From the NCBI GenBank assembly GCA_963854835.1, contig OY978526.1, positions 68,978,418 to 69,042,417 of the forward strand: a DNA stretch of 64,000 bases. Reading direction: 5' to 3'. Positions within the stretch are counted from its first letter, which is position 1, and each line of letters starts with the position of its first letter. Source of the stretch: Megamerina dolium. Lineage: Eukaryota > Arthropoda > Insecta > Diptera > Megamerinidae. Shown here in pieces: positions 34,176-44,417 of the stretch. The notes under the pieces are model-generated. The model was given only the letters and a program-made list of their open reading frames with translations, searched no databases and was not told the origin of the DNA. Both the position numbers and the translations under genes were made by a program.

Positions 34176-34540
34176 GGGTGCCGTAGCTCAGTGGTTAGTG
34201 TGTTCGCCTTCTGGTCTGTAGGTCGTGGTTAAATACCCGGCTGATGCATAACAAATTTAATATCGAAAAGATTTTTCTTTCGAACGGTACCCACCTGTCG
34301 GCAAACAATTGGCAGTTCTTCCGACAGTAACAACTTGCCATGAAAATGCTTCTAAAAAGAACTCTGTGACAAAGCTCAGAAAAAGTGATGTCACAAGTGT
34401 TCTGCCGTTCGGAACCGGCTAAAATAAGTAGGTCCATTCTAATACTGTCCAAATTTAAAACGCACAACAGTAATGGAAGAGAAGCTCGGCCAATGAGCCC
34501 TTTGGGGCTTTAAGTGCCAAATATTTATTTTTTTTTTTTT
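34176..34540 (+). mobile_element. SINE inserted just upstream of the module 1 receptor
   Basis: Same family as the 27-kb copy, with box A TAGCTCAGTGGTTAGTG and box B GGTTAAATACC (one change from consensus). It has a perfect 13-bp target-site duplication, AACTACATGCGAT, at 34,163-34,175 and 34,541-34,553. The paralogues at 54.46 and 61.04 kb show the uninterrupted site (aactaaatgcgatta). It lies 40 bp upstream of the receptor ATG, antisense to it, inside the probable 5' UTR or promoter. Confidence 0.93.
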
Positions 34541-34699
34541 AACTACATGCGATTACTAAAGTTCCAGAATATCCAATCGTGCATACAACCACTAATTTTT
34601 AAATTTGACGAAATGAAGATTACGCAAGAGGGCATTATAAGCAATATTACTACAAATTAGACATCTCTTGGTAATAATAAAGTGAAAATGTAATTTTAT
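34541..34699 (-). promoter_or_regulatory. Conserved upstream region of type I receptors
   Basis: This block (words GCGATTAC.AAAGTT.CAGAATATCC, CGTGCATACAAC, GACGAAATGAAG) is shared with 54,465-54,600, 61,036-61,110 plus 62,265-62,330, and in inverted orientation with 36,490-36,655. Conservation reflects recent duplication, but its position immediately upstream of each ATG makes it the likely promoter. No TATA box can be assigned. Confidence 0.5.
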
Positions 34700-35400
34700 A
34701 AAAAGTGGTTTGGTGAAGGATGGGGTGCAATTGAGAAGGCAGCTAAACTAATACAAGATAGTACAATCCCACCTTCGAATATCACTATCTTTGTAGACAG
34801 TCAAGCGACACTGAAGGCAACTGAATGCACAACAGTCAATTCGAAAATCGTGCTGAACTTTGTTGTGTGACATAGAAGACCACAGGGTCTTTCTTTGCTG
34901 GGTTTCTGGGCATAATGATATTAAAGGGAACGAACTAGCAGACGAAATGGCCAGGAGGGGGCCTAGTATGGACGCCAATGGGAATATAGAAGAAATAGTT
35001 GTGAAGGAGGCGAACAGCCTGTGGACTAGCCGAGAGGATTGTGAGGTGTCCAAGACCTTATTGGCAAAGATAGACATGAGAAGGACGAGAGTACTTCACA
35101 GTCCAGCGAGCGGACTGTGTAGGGGTTGCCGAGATGAAAAGAAAGAAGACTAAATAAACCACTATTTACGTCTCTGTCCAGGACTACAGACAAAACGACT
35201 TCAATGTTTTTGGGGTCTCGTTTCTGCACAGGACTGGACGAACTTGCGAAAGTGGACTAGAAATGGCTTCTTAACTTCATATGGAGAACCAAATGGTTCA
35301 AGAAGGATGACTTATGAACACTGGTTACTCTGAGCGGGCATACCTCCTCCGACAATCAAGGGCAATCACAATGGGCAGTAGATGCTTCCGAGTGGAATTG
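34700..35400 (+). mobile_element. LINE 3' fragment with RNase H domain
   Basis: Coding scraps read AKGWGAIEKAAKLIQDS, ITIFVDSQATLKA, then after a frameshift CWVSGHNDIKGNELADEMARRGP: the RNase H end of an I- or R1-like LINE. It is followed by a zinc-knuckle-like C-terminal region (LRLCPGL) near 35,160. It is 5'-truncated and was inserted about 560 bp upstream of the type I ATG. A nearly identical inverted copy is at 36,050-36,490. Confidence 0.7.
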
Positions 35401-36049
35401 TGAATATATATTCACACACGCCCTTCAAACCTAACCGAAGCTATTTGATGTTATCGTTTTAACTAAATAGAGAGAGATTCAAATTTTCACGTCCACTGGC
35501 TGTCTATTTCCTTTGAGTTGCAACTTGAGAACAATAATCAAAACGAAATTAACATGATAACCGAAAGTTGGTAAAACAAATGTTATTGTAGGGCAGAGTG
35601 CACGTATTTCATTTTAGTGTAGACATTCCGCCTCGCTTGCGGGCACATTACAATTTCAATGCAGGAAGCAGCACATGGATAATATCACGAATGGGATGGC
35701 AATAGATCGACCCCTTCATTGCGGACTGCAAATATAAAGATATTAATTAATGTGTTGAACCAAAAGAAGAAAAGCATATAGGAAGAGATGACTGATGTAA
35801 CTGCTTTTCGATCTGCAGACAAAAGGTCGACATTAGCGGTCAAAGTGATTAAGTTCAACGAGTGTGGTTCGAAACTAATGATGGTAATAGAAACCATTCA
35901 GTCTAATATAGGGTAGTGGCAAAAATCCTTAGGGAGAGATGATATAGGCTGAATGATGTGCGAAACGAATGTTGATTGCTGAATGTGTTGATCTATGAAT
36001 ACTGATTGTGGGCTGTTGATTGATGACTGTTGATTGTTGAATGTACGTA
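35401..36049. other. Spacer of the inverted duplication
   Basis: No recognisable gene. Near 35,940-36,040 there is a short imperfect repeat of 'tgaatgttgattgctgaatg' type words. Further LINE 3' sequence may extend into the left part. Confidence 0.4.
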
Positions 36050-36490
36050 TCTCCTCAAAATAGTGTAATACTTGTACTCACCTCTACGTTTAGAGTAGTG
36101 ATCTGCCAGAGCTTTCTGTGGGTATTTCCAAAGTATGCAATTTGCCGCTGTATAAAACATATCCTTCCGTCGTAGACAGAAGGATTTGTTGAGTGTATAA
36201 AGATATAAGAGCATTGTCCACAAAGCGGAATTTGTACTGAGTCGTCGGCCTCATTGGCGTCCATACTAGGCCCCCTCCTGGCCATTTCGTCTGCTAGTTC
36301 GTTCCGTTCAATATCATTATGCCCAGAAACCCAGCCACATAATAAAGCTCGGTACGATTTTCGAATTGACTCTTCTGGATCCAATTTCCTTCAGTGCCGC
36401 TTGACTGTCTACAAAGATAGTGATATTCGAAGATGGGATTGTACTATCTTGTATTAGTTTAGCTGCCTTCTCAATTGCACCCCATCCTTC
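36050..36490 (-). mobile_element. Inverted copy of the LINE RNase H fragment
   Basis: On the minus strand it encodes GWGAIEKAAKLIQDS, TIFVDSQAALKE, CGWVSGHNDIERNELADEMARRGPSMDAN, almost identical to 34,714-34,980. It diverges from the left arm after 'gacgccaatg' at about 36,260. Non-functional. Confidence 0.75.
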
Positions 36491-36797
36491 ACACAATCAC
36501 TTTTTATAAAATTACATTTTAATTTTATTATTACCAAGAGATGTCTAATTTGTAGTAATATGGTTTATAATGCCCACTTGCGTAATCTTCATTTCGTCAA
36601 ATTTAAACATTAGTGGGTGTATGCACGACTGGATATTACGAAACTTTAGTAATTGCATTTACCTCTGATTTAAGCATCTACGTGAACATGAAAGTTTTTT
36701 TAAATTTCCTTCAAGTAGCATTGCTTGAAAGCCAATTGAGTTCCATCCTAAATTATATCTGCGATGTAAGTTTAAAAGATCAAAACTACAACTAACG
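36250..36797 (-). repeat. Right arm of the large inverted duplication
   Basis: Reverse complement of 34,030-34,985 without the SINE. Arms of about 550 bp and a spacer of about 1.26 kb could form a long hairpin in single-stranded DNA or RNA. Confidence 0.8.
36688..36797 (+). pseudogene. Type I receptor 5' fragment (first 35 codons)
   Basis: ATG at 36,688 and MKVFLNFLQVALLESQLSSILNYICDVSLKDQNYN, then a stop: the sequence leaves receptor homology at about 36,797. This is the inverted-arm copy of the module 1 receptor start. It carries the upstream region too, so it could still be transcribed as a short RNA antisense-capable to the real genes. It is too short to be a receptor. Confidence 0.85.
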
Positions 36798-37051
36798 CAG
36801 AAAAACGAGAGGCCAAACTCATTATATTTTTCTTTAATTAAGGTGACTTTTAAATGACCTTTCTACATTAAATTTTCTTTAATCTTCAAGTCAAAATATT
36901 TTATATCCAATGCAAAATCGGATAAATTTTCGGGTAATTATGCTGGAATAAATATACAATTAGGGTGGATCCCGAAAAAAAGGTAAGAAAATTCCACCCA
37001 TACTTTGAAATATTATGTTGAAAATCTCTCGGGATAAAAATTATTTTTTTC
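36798..37051. other. Short spacer, nothing recognised
   Basis: AT-rich DNA with no supported feature. Confidence 0.4.
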
Positions 37052-37332
37052 TTAACCCTTTTAGTACTGCCAAAATGGGGTTTTTTTTATCATAGTGCAG
37101 TTGATGATTGTCCCATGATTTGAAAATGATACAGCATTGAAAAGCTATCAGGGAGGGCTATAATTCCTTAATATATGACTATGGAATTGAAAGAGCTCCT
37201 GAAGAAGCATATTCAGTTCCCCTGATTCTACCCTCCTAATCAAAAATTTTTCCATCATAATGTTAAAGACATGAAAAAAACAAATAAATTGTCCCTTTTG
37301 AAATGTGAAATGAAATTTTCATTAAGGGTTAA
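37052..37332. mobile_element. Candidate TTAA-flanked MITE (piggyBac-like)
   Basis: The segment is bounded by TTAA at 37,052-37,055 and 37,329-37,332, with CCCTTTTAG immediately inside on the left and CATTAAGGG on the right. TTAA duplication plus ends starting CCCTT is the piggyBac pattern. The inverted match is only 5-6 bp, so this is a weak call. Confidence 0.3.
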
Positions 37333-37710
37333 TATCTAATCGATGAAATTATGAAACATTTTTTTGTATGCGGAGCTATGCACCTAAATATAAATGCCTT
37401 AAAACGAGCCGAATTAAGTATTCGTAAAAAGGACAGAAAGAAAAAAATTTTACTTTCAACTGAACTGATAAGTGAACCAGAGTTGCTACTATATAAAAAT
37501 TTGAAAAGTAACTCCAAAAAATGTACTAAGATTAAAAAACTTAAGAGCATTAAATAACTTAAAGCACTTATTTACAGGGACGGTCACTGGTGTTTATGAA
37601 CCTATTCAGAGGAGCCGGTTATTCGTTTTAATATTCACTGTAGATGTTGTGGAAACTTGGATAAATTTTGGCTCTATTTGCGTAATTCATAAACTATAAT
37701 TTGAATGCAT
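37333..37710. other. Spacer downstream of a type II receptor
   Basis: Two overlapping frames on opposite strands (37,329-37,557) resemble no family; the lysine-rich plus-strand one is AT-driven. No gene is called. Confidence 0.4.
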
Positions 37711-39462
37711 CTAGATTTTATTCATATAATACCAAACATGCTCACACATAAAACACAATATACAAATAATAATTTCAACAGAATATAGCAGCCAAATAAA
37801 GTGGAAGTCTTCCAGCTTAGCAGCAGTATATATACGTGCCACACTCAAGTCCTTCGTAGATAAACGTCCGGCTTCGATCATGTAACGCGCTGATGACTTT
37901 AACCAGAAACTCATAAGACCAGCAGCATAAGCTTCATTTATGAAATGATTCAATACTTCACGATATATTGAATTTTCATTGATCATTAGAATCAAATACA
38001 TCATATCACTGAAACATATATCGCTCAGACGAAATAGACGACGTGCGAAATATTTCTGCTGCTCATCGTATATAATCCAGCGATCATATGGCACTGTGTA
38101 AATCATATTTGTATCCAAAGTATCACGCATATCTGCAAACATTTTTGTATTGTGGGTTATATTGAAAACACTCCAATAATTTGTAAGTGTATCATTTGGT
38201 ATTTGTTTAGCTTCGGGCCAGAAAATCAATATTTTTAGAGATGATCGATTCACATCATCCATATTGGAGATGAAGCTTGATAGCGGTGGCTGCGTCATGA
38301 ATGCTGGCAAAAAGGCATTAAAAATGTTCGAGTAGAAGAAACCGCTTAAGGTAAGCAAAAGAAATACGAATGCCATTGTGGATGTTGGTTCGATCGGATA
38401 TAGAAATGACTGACCCAATATGCCACGGAAACTTTCGCACAACAAATGCATACACGAAAACGTATGCGCACGCTTCAGCAGCCACGAGCCACACATTATT
38501 AGGAGCGCAAATACAAATTTCAATGCAATTGCAATCAACGACAGTGTGGATACCAGTAGCACGTAGAATATTTCATTTGTTGATATTTCACGTTCTACCG
38601 GCAGCATAAGACACCAGTTCACTAAATTCAACGGTAATGAAATCTCACTGAAGTTGTCGAAAAAGAATGAGGCAGACACACTTGCCGGTATATCGATTGT
38701 ACCGTTCCTAGTGAAATTTAACATGTCATTGTAATAAGATCTTCCACTTTTTACTGGATATGGTGTTGCTAAGCTGCCATTCATTCGCTTAGCTAGCGCC
38801 TTCAGCATGAGATATGCATATCCGGTGATTTGTGTCCTATTATTTGAATCTGTATAAACGATGCTGCGTGGTTCCGCATCATCGGGCATTGTATTAATAT
38901 TATATCCATGTAAATTTCTCAATCGGTTTGGATAAATGACACGCGATCCATATTGCCATTTCTCCATGGTGAAGCTCGGAAATTTGCTGTAACTGTAGCA
39001 ATTCTTTGTCGTTTGAAAATCTCTAAAAATGAGCAAAACATTTAGCATTTGCTTTGAGTGAAAAAATTTGAAAATATTCTCTAATTGCCGTACTGGAAAT
39101 TCCCCTTCGGTTTGGCGATGTAAAATTAGAGCTCTCGCAAATCGCATATGTTGTAAGCTTTCCGTCAGTGTATATAACATTTCCAGATCGGTAATATTTT
39201 TCAAACAAACTATTGCTAAAAGCTTATGATTGAAATTACGTTTAATGTATATCGTATGATTATGGGTGAACACCAATTTTGGAACTTTGTCATTCTTTAA
39301 AGCGTCACCTTCTTCACAAGTGTCATCTAGACCACGTCGAATATATAGCACAGTCTGATATATTTTCTCGTCATAAATTTCATTTAAGAGATTTATTGCA
39401 TTTGTAATCGAAAGAAAATTCTTCAAAATTATTACAAATATTAAAAATCGTAATATTCTCAT
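37711..39462 (-). CDS. Divergent ionotropic receptor, type II, distinct paralogue (intact)
   Basis: 583 aa, single exon, ATG at 39,460-39,462. Signal-like N-terminus (MRILRFLIFVIILKNFLSIT). It is clearly related to the 24.8 and 47.7 kb genes (RLRNLHGYNINTMPDDAEPRSIVY, YRLFRLSDICFSDM-type S2, NHFINEAYAAGLMSFWLKSSARYMIEAG) but far more diverged than they are from each other. TM1 about 299-327; the pore segment reads FRGILGQSFLYPI; TM2 follows, ending NIFNAFLPAFM; TM3 is near the C-terminus; tail MNKI. It lies outside the triplicated modules. AATAAA falls in the last codons, as in the other type II genes. Expected role: chemosensory channel tuning subunit. Confidence 0.9.
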   Translation of the reverse strand: MRILRFLIFVIILKNFLSITNAINLLNEIYDEKIYQTVLYIRRGLDDTCEEGDALKNDKVPKLVFTHNHTIYIKRNFNHKLLAIVCLKNITDLEMLYTLTESLQHMRFARALILHRQTEGEFPVRQLENIFKFFHSKQMLNVLLIFRDFQTTKNCYSYSKFPSFTMEKWQYGSRVIYPNRLRNLHGYNINTMPDDAEPRSIVYTDSNNRTQITGYAYLMLKALAKRMNGSLATPYPVKSGRSYYNDMLNFTRNGTIDIPASVSASFFFDNFSEISLPLNLVNWCLMLPVEREISTNEIFYVLLVSTLSLIAIALKFVFALLIMCGSWLLKRAHTFSCMHLLCESFRGILGQSFLYPIEPTSTMAFVFLLLTLSGFFYSNIFNAFLPAFMTQPPLSSFISNMDDVNRSSLKILIFWPEAKQIPNDTLTNYWSVFNITHNTKMFADMRDTLDTNMIYTVPYDRWIIYDEQQKYFARRLFRLSDICFSDMMYLILMINENSIYREVLNHFINEAYAAGLMSFWLKSSARYMIEAGRLSTKDLSVARIYTAAKLEDFHFIWLLYSVEIIICILCFMCEHVWYYMNKI

Positions 39463-39639
39463 ATTGAATATTTTATTTGATTTACTCGTGTAACCGTCAA
39501 GCTATTTATTAATACTAATTGTTGTATATTGTATTTACTTTTGGTGATTATAATATAAAATATACTTTACATTACATGACTTCCATAAAACTGAAATGTC
39601 ATTTACGTAATTAATACTTACTCACTTATTTATGCGGCC

Positions 39640-40185
39640 GCCGAATTTAGGAATACCGAACTAAGACATTGTTGTACAGAGGTAATTCCTTGCCGGATTG
39701 TTGAAAGCTGCTTTATAATCAACAAATAGGTGGTCCGTGTCAATCTGGGTTTCATCTAGTCGATGGGAAATTCATTAGTTCTGAAGCCACATTGATTGAG
39801 TCCAATTAGGTTGTTAAATATAAGCTTCAATCTTCCACAAAGTACTCTCGATAAGACCTTGTATACCATGTTCAGAAGACTTATACCACGGTAGCTGGTT
39901 CAAATTGTGGAATCTCCTTTATTGTGTAAGAGACAGAACACATTGACCCTCTCATCTTCAAGCATGCTTTCGTCCGACCATATTCTGCTTACTAACTGGT
40001 GTTTTAAACAACACATTAAGTAGTCCATCTGTACCGCCAACTTTGTTGTCCTGTAGCCTTAAAGTGACTTTTTCGACCTCGTAATGGCTGGATGATGGAA
40101 CGTTGATAACATCATCCGTGATTGAGGTGCTCGAACAATCTTTTCTGCAGGCGTAATTGGTCGTAGCGTTGCCATTCAATAATAA
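39640..40185 (-). mobile_element. LINE reverse-transcriptase fragment (RTE-like)
   Basis: On the minus strand: HYEVEKVTLRLQDNKVGGTDGLLNVLFKT, then after frame breaks RGISLLNMVYKVLS-type sequence and IGLNQCGFR..E.PID, all standard RT motifs of RTE-like LINEs. Several frameshifts are present and there is no intact domain. Boundaries are approximate. Confidence 0.6.
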
Positions 40186-40384
40186 GGAGTAGTGTTTCCG
40201 CTATTTTCAAGACGTCAGGGAGTGGCATTGGGATTTAAAACGCTAATTAGGCGCTTCGTCTTCTCAAAGAATGTTCGAGGCTCATTCTTGTCGCTACTCA
40301 TCTCTATCATTTCACACTCGTATCTTTCTAGCTCCATCTTTTTGCTCTTTCTTTGTATCTGCACCGCTTCTCAACGGTTAACGG
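40186..40384. other. Short spacer, nothing recognised
   Basis: No supported feature. Confidence 0.35.
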
Positions 40385-40470
40385 TGCATATGCACATAAT
40401 TATTGGCATTGAACCTACGACCTACGGATCAGAAGGCCAACGCACTAACCATTGATCTACGACATCTAGT
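40385..40470 (-). mobile_element. SINE head fragment
   Basis: On the minus strand: GTAGATCAATGGTTAGTGCG (decayed box A) and GTAGGTTCAATGCC (box B), as in the family at 27 and 34 kb. Only the tRNA-like head remains. Confidence 0.6.
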
Positions 40471-40898
40471 ACTATAATCGATCAAGAAATTATCAGTTTG
40501 ATTTTAACTGATCAAGATCAAAAATGCTTATCTCACAGTGTTATGAAAATGGAAAGCATTAATGGCGCGTATTCATAGTCAAAATAAAGTGTCTAATAGC
40601 CGTTACTAAATTCAAGTTGGAACTTAATTTTGACTATGAATATGCCCCAATAATTGTTAATGTTGATTAAGGAATGGGCTTATACCACTTTGACCATGAA
40701 TTAATTAAATTGTAATCGCAGGTAACAGGTTAGTCATACATTTCACCGTTCTGGAAGTGATTTCTGGGATTTTTAGAAGCACATGAAAATTGAAAAATAA
40801 CACCTTAGCTGCCCATAACTCGAACCTAGAGGGTTAAACTATGTGTTCATAAGGTCCGGGAAACTTGAACGGTTTTCTTGTGGCTGTCATAAATATAA
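40471..40898. other. No recognisable gene
   Basis: AT-rich DNA. A pair of complementary words near 40,575-40,645 (ATTCATAGTCAAAATAA and TTTTGACTATGAATA) could form a stem, perhaps the ends of a small decayed MITE. Confidence 0.4.
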
Positions 40899-41272
40899 GG
40901 TATAAAAAAAAGAAATCCATTATTTTTGCATTAAATTGAAAGTTTTAATTAGTTAGAATGACCCGATTTAGGTCAAATATGCACCGTTTTGTTCGATAAC
41001 TTGTTGACATTTTGAAGGTAATTTCATAATGCCAATCTCATAGAAAACTGTAAAATATTACATATATTCTCTTTACTTGTGTCCATCTCTGACACGTACT
41101 CAAACAATATTGAGTCAAGCAATCACAAAACTGCCTGAAAAGTTTATTTAGTACAAAATACTATCTTTCTATCACTATTTACGTAACCCGATCGCACTTA
41201 TACAACGCGAGATACAGATTACTAAAGCCATCTATTGGAAAAATAATGAATTTCTTTTTACTACACCTGATA
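40899..41272 (-). mobile_element. Short mariner derivative (~370 bp, MITE-like)
   Basis: The ends and subterminal DNA match the DD34D mariner at 14,237-14,960 in reverse orientation. The segment from AAAAAGAAATCCATTATTTT at 40,907 to the 'cataatgcc' word at 41,033 matches its right end. The stretch to 41,265, with the stem AATAGATGGCTTTAGTAATC, matches its left end. Almost all transposase coding sequence is deleted, so it is a non-autonomous derivative of the same family. Confidence 0.8.
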
Positions 41273-41746
41273 TATCGTGGCTCAACTTTCTTTTTCACCT
41301 CACTAATAAAAAAGAAATGTTAATAGCTATTACGTAGTTACTTTTGGGGTTGACCATATTGTTGAAGCAAGTTTCATTCATTCACAAATGTGCAAATCTC
41401 CATGTCATTATAATTAAATCATTCATTTCAATTTATTAGTTCTTGGGTGTGAGCACTTAGTTCTAATATGCTCAACTGCGAATGACAATATGACAGCTGT
41501 TTTAGGATTCGTTCAAGTATTATAACGAGTATTAAATACTGGCTACTCGTTAATGTTATTAATGTCTTGTGTTAGTCTTTTGACTCAAATAATTATATTT
41601 AGTAAGAAGTTTTTTATAAAAATGAATGAAATATAATAAAATTTCGATAACTTCATAATCATATATGTGAAGGAAAAATACACAGTTATTACATAGGATA
41701 CATCTCGCAAAATTAAAAACCACCTTACAGTCGGCTAGGGACCGAA
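41273..41746. other. Spacer with a possible tiny receptor relic
   Basis: At 41,486-41,525 the words 'gacaatatgaca...ttcgttcaagtatta' resemble the start of type I receptor genes (compare 21,746-21,785). The match is only about 35 bp, so it is noted but not called as a gene. Confidence 0.35.
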
Positions 41747-42954
41747 TTATACCCTGCATATGTAGATAAACATGAAAAAAGTTTGCGCGAATATCCATCT
41801 TTTTCTTTTATTTCCACTTTTCGAGAAATAATTTTTGCATATACTACGAATTTACAACCGAAATATGGTTGACCTTGACGAAGTACTTTGTATGTTATGA
41901 GGGTTCTAAAAGGGATAATTTAAAGGAGGTTTTTAAGAAAATTCCGAGGCTTAGTATGGTAGCTAAATAAAAGTTGACGTGGCTTACCTCTTTCTTGTAA
42001 ATCCAATTAATTTTTCAATATTACGTTGAATAGTTCGTAAGTTATAACGGCTTAAGTTTTTTTAAATTTTCGTAACTTTGTATGGTAGCCCCATTAAGAA
42101 GTGGGCGTGGCATGTTGAATTTTTGCCAGATTATGTACAACTACCATATTAACCTAAGTATTAATTATGATTGTTCTAGACAGAAGATTGCAGAAGCTGT
42201 AGCTATCTCAATTTAAAAGAAATTCAGTCATTCTGTATGGGAGCCACTAAAAACAATGGGCGTGGCTAACCTATTTCTTGTGAGTATATTTGTTCTTACA
42301 ATACGAATCTACGCCTTCAATCTGGTTGTTCTACGCTAAATAGTTTGTAAGTTATGGCGGTTAACATTTTTGTTTAATTTCCTCAACTTTGTATGGGAGC
42401 CCCAATAAGCAGTGGACGTGGCAGATTATTTTCGACTAGCATACTAGTCCAAATGTCAATTATGGTTATTTTAGACAGAAGATTGTAGAAGTTACAGCTG
42501 TTTCAATTTAAAAGAGTACAGACACTTTGTATGGGGGCTACTATAAAACGTAGGCGTGCACGTCCATTTTTGGCAAGGTTATGTAGCAGTATAATATAAC
42601 TCTATGTGCCAAATATTGCTGTCCCAGATGGTATATTAAGTGAGTTATAGAAAGTTGAAGATTTTGAAAATTCCGAGGTTAGTCGCTTTGAATGCTCGGT
42701 GTGGGCGTGGCTATTGACCGATCATGCCCAATATCAATTTCCTCCGTACTCTTGGATCTTAGGCTACTTGTGCCAAATTTCGTCAAAAGAGCTCAATAGG
42801 TGCTCAAGTTATCGTGCGAACCAGCCAGGTGACAGACAGACGACGCTGATAACGAACATATATAATTTTCTATATCTCCGGATATTCCTTCAAGTGCTTA
42901 CAAACATCTGACCGAAATAAATATACCTTGCATATTACATTATGCAGGGTATAA
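41747..42954. repeat. 1.2-kb repeat with inverted ends TTATACCCTGCATA
   Basis: Perfect 14-bp inverted ends lie at 41,747-41,760 and 42,941-42,954. The interior is made of degenerate units with TGTATGGGAGCCCCATTA and GTGGGCGTGGC words (about 42,087, 42,236, 42,392, 42,530). No coding capacity. It looks like a non-autonomous element or complex repeat; family not identified. Confidence 0.6.
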
Positions 42955-43495
42955 AAAGTGTGCATAGCTTGTTCCTTTCTTGCAAATCTAATAATCTTTG
43001 TAATACTAATCCATAACTTAAATATGGTTGTCCTACGATAAACAGTTCGTAAATTAGGGCGGTTTTAAGTTTTTTCTTTCCGCATTTATATGGCAGTACC
43101 TTTAAAAAGTGGGCGTGGCATAATGATTTCATGCATGCTTATTTAAGACTACCATATTGATATAAGTGTCAGTTATGGTTATTATAGACAGAAGATTGGC
43201 GAAATTACAGCGGTTTAAATTTAATAGAAGTTCAGACACTTTGTATGGGAGCTACTATAAAAAGTAGGCATGGCTCTCCAATTTTCTGCAGGATTATGTT
43301 ATAGTAGAATGCAACTCTACGTGCCAAATATTGTTGTCCCAGATGGTGTATTAAATGAGTTATTATAGCAAGCTAAAAATTTCGAAAATTCCAAAGTTAG
43401 TCGCTTTGAATGCTCGGTGTGGGCATGACATGGTAATGGGCAGACCGATCATGCCCAAATTTCGTCAAAATAGCTCAAAATTTGCTCAAATTATC
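42955..43495. repeat. Second, partial copy of the same repeat in tandem
   Basis: It runs directly on from the previous copy and repeats its interior in the same order. Examples are GGTTGTCCTACGATAAACAG at 43,024, TATGGGAGCTACTATAAAAAG at 43,246 and TAGTCGCTTTGAATGCTCGG at 43,398. It lacks the right inverted end because a SINE interrupts it near 43,496. Confidence 0.6.
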
Positions 43496-43700
43496 GTGTG
43501 GATGCCGTAGTGGTTAGTGTGTTGGCCTTCTGATTTGTAGATCGTGGGTTCAATCCCTGGCTGAAGATAAGAAAAAATGTTATATCGAAAAAATTTTTCT
43601 ATCGACTGTACCCACCTGTCGGTAAGCAATTGGCAATTCTTCCGGCATTATCAATTTTCCATGGAAAAGCTTCTAAACCGGCTAAAATAATCGTATAGCC
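43496..43700 (+). mobile_element. SINE, 3'-truncated
   Basis: Head GCCGTAGTGGTTAGTG (box A with a 5-base deletion), box B GGGTTCAATCCC, then the family body ACCCACCTGTCGGTAAGCAA to AACCGGCTAAAATAA, where it breaks off. The next bases (TATCAATACCAAAGATATACC) resemble a receptor C-terminal codon run, perhaps a small receptor scrap. Confidence 0.7.
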
Positions 43701-43937
43701 TATCAATACCAAAGATATACCATAATGCTTCCGACAATTTCTCAACCCAGCTAGATTTAGAGTATTTCCGATTCATGATAGTTCGATCGTCAACTCGGTT
43801 CATGAATATGCAGCAAACAATGTGGAACTAACATATGTGATTATTCAAAATCATGTAAAGTACGATAGGGCAAGGTTCACTGACGCTTCGTAGAAGTTAG
43901 TGATTTATAACGGGCAGTTACAGTGAACTTAACAAAG

Positions 43938-44262
43938 TTAGAGAGGGATGCATATGACGGTCAGAATCGTGTACTCTGACAAAACGTTGCTACATAATAC
44001 GGGTGTGGCTTCAAGCCCAGTATGTGTTGAATCATCTTGGACGGGATTTTCTTCTTCTATGCGATATGTAAGGTAGATCCTTTGCATCTGTATAACGGTG
44101 AACATTCTGCTTTGGTCTCGAGTCATGCCGTGCCATGTGAAGCAGGGTATGATGTTGATTTCCACAAAGACGGCAAGAAAACTCGCTGTGGCACTTTGCA
44201 AGGGTATGCGATGTTCCCAAGCAGTTTATACAAATTCTATACTGGAGAACTGTGTGCATTGT
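43938..44262 (-). mobile_element. BEL/Pao-like gag fragment (zinc knuckles)
   Basis: The minus strand encodes RICINCLGTSHTLAKCHSEF and then CRLCGNQHHTLLH: paired knuckles with the HHTLLH ending typical of BEL/Pao LTR retrotransposon polyproteins. The frame upstream (beyond 44,262) runs into the foldback-like arm, so the fragment is 5'-cut there. No protease or RT is recognisable to its left. Confidence 0.65.
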
Positions 44263-44272
44263 CATAGAGTGC

Positions 44273-44417
44273 GTACGAAGAAGGACGCACGAGTGTTTTA
44301 ACGACGAAGAAAAATGCATAATCATTGTTGACGGCGAATAAAGACGTGTAAGCATAATTAACGACTAAGAAAGGCTCTTAAGAGTATTTCATGACGAAGA
44401 AAGACATTTTATGACAG
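44273..44417. mobile_element. Foldback-like element, long copy, left arm
   Basis: Four tandem ~30-bp units carry the ACGAAGAAAGACG core (about 44,274, 44,302, 44,332 and 44,390, variably decayed). The outermost bases match the left border of the short copy at 24,371. The inverted partner arm is at 47,201-47,290, enclosing 2.8 kb. Confidence 0.5.

Larger units (their letters stand above)
34030..34985 (+). repeat. Left arm of a large inverted duplication
   Basis: This arm comprises the receptor 5' end, its upstream DNA and the adjoining LINE fragment. It is repeated in reverse orientation at 36,250-36,797, about 90% identical by eye. The SINE at 34,176-34,540 is present only in this arm, so it inserted after the duplication or was absent from the copied template. 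Confidence 0.8.
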
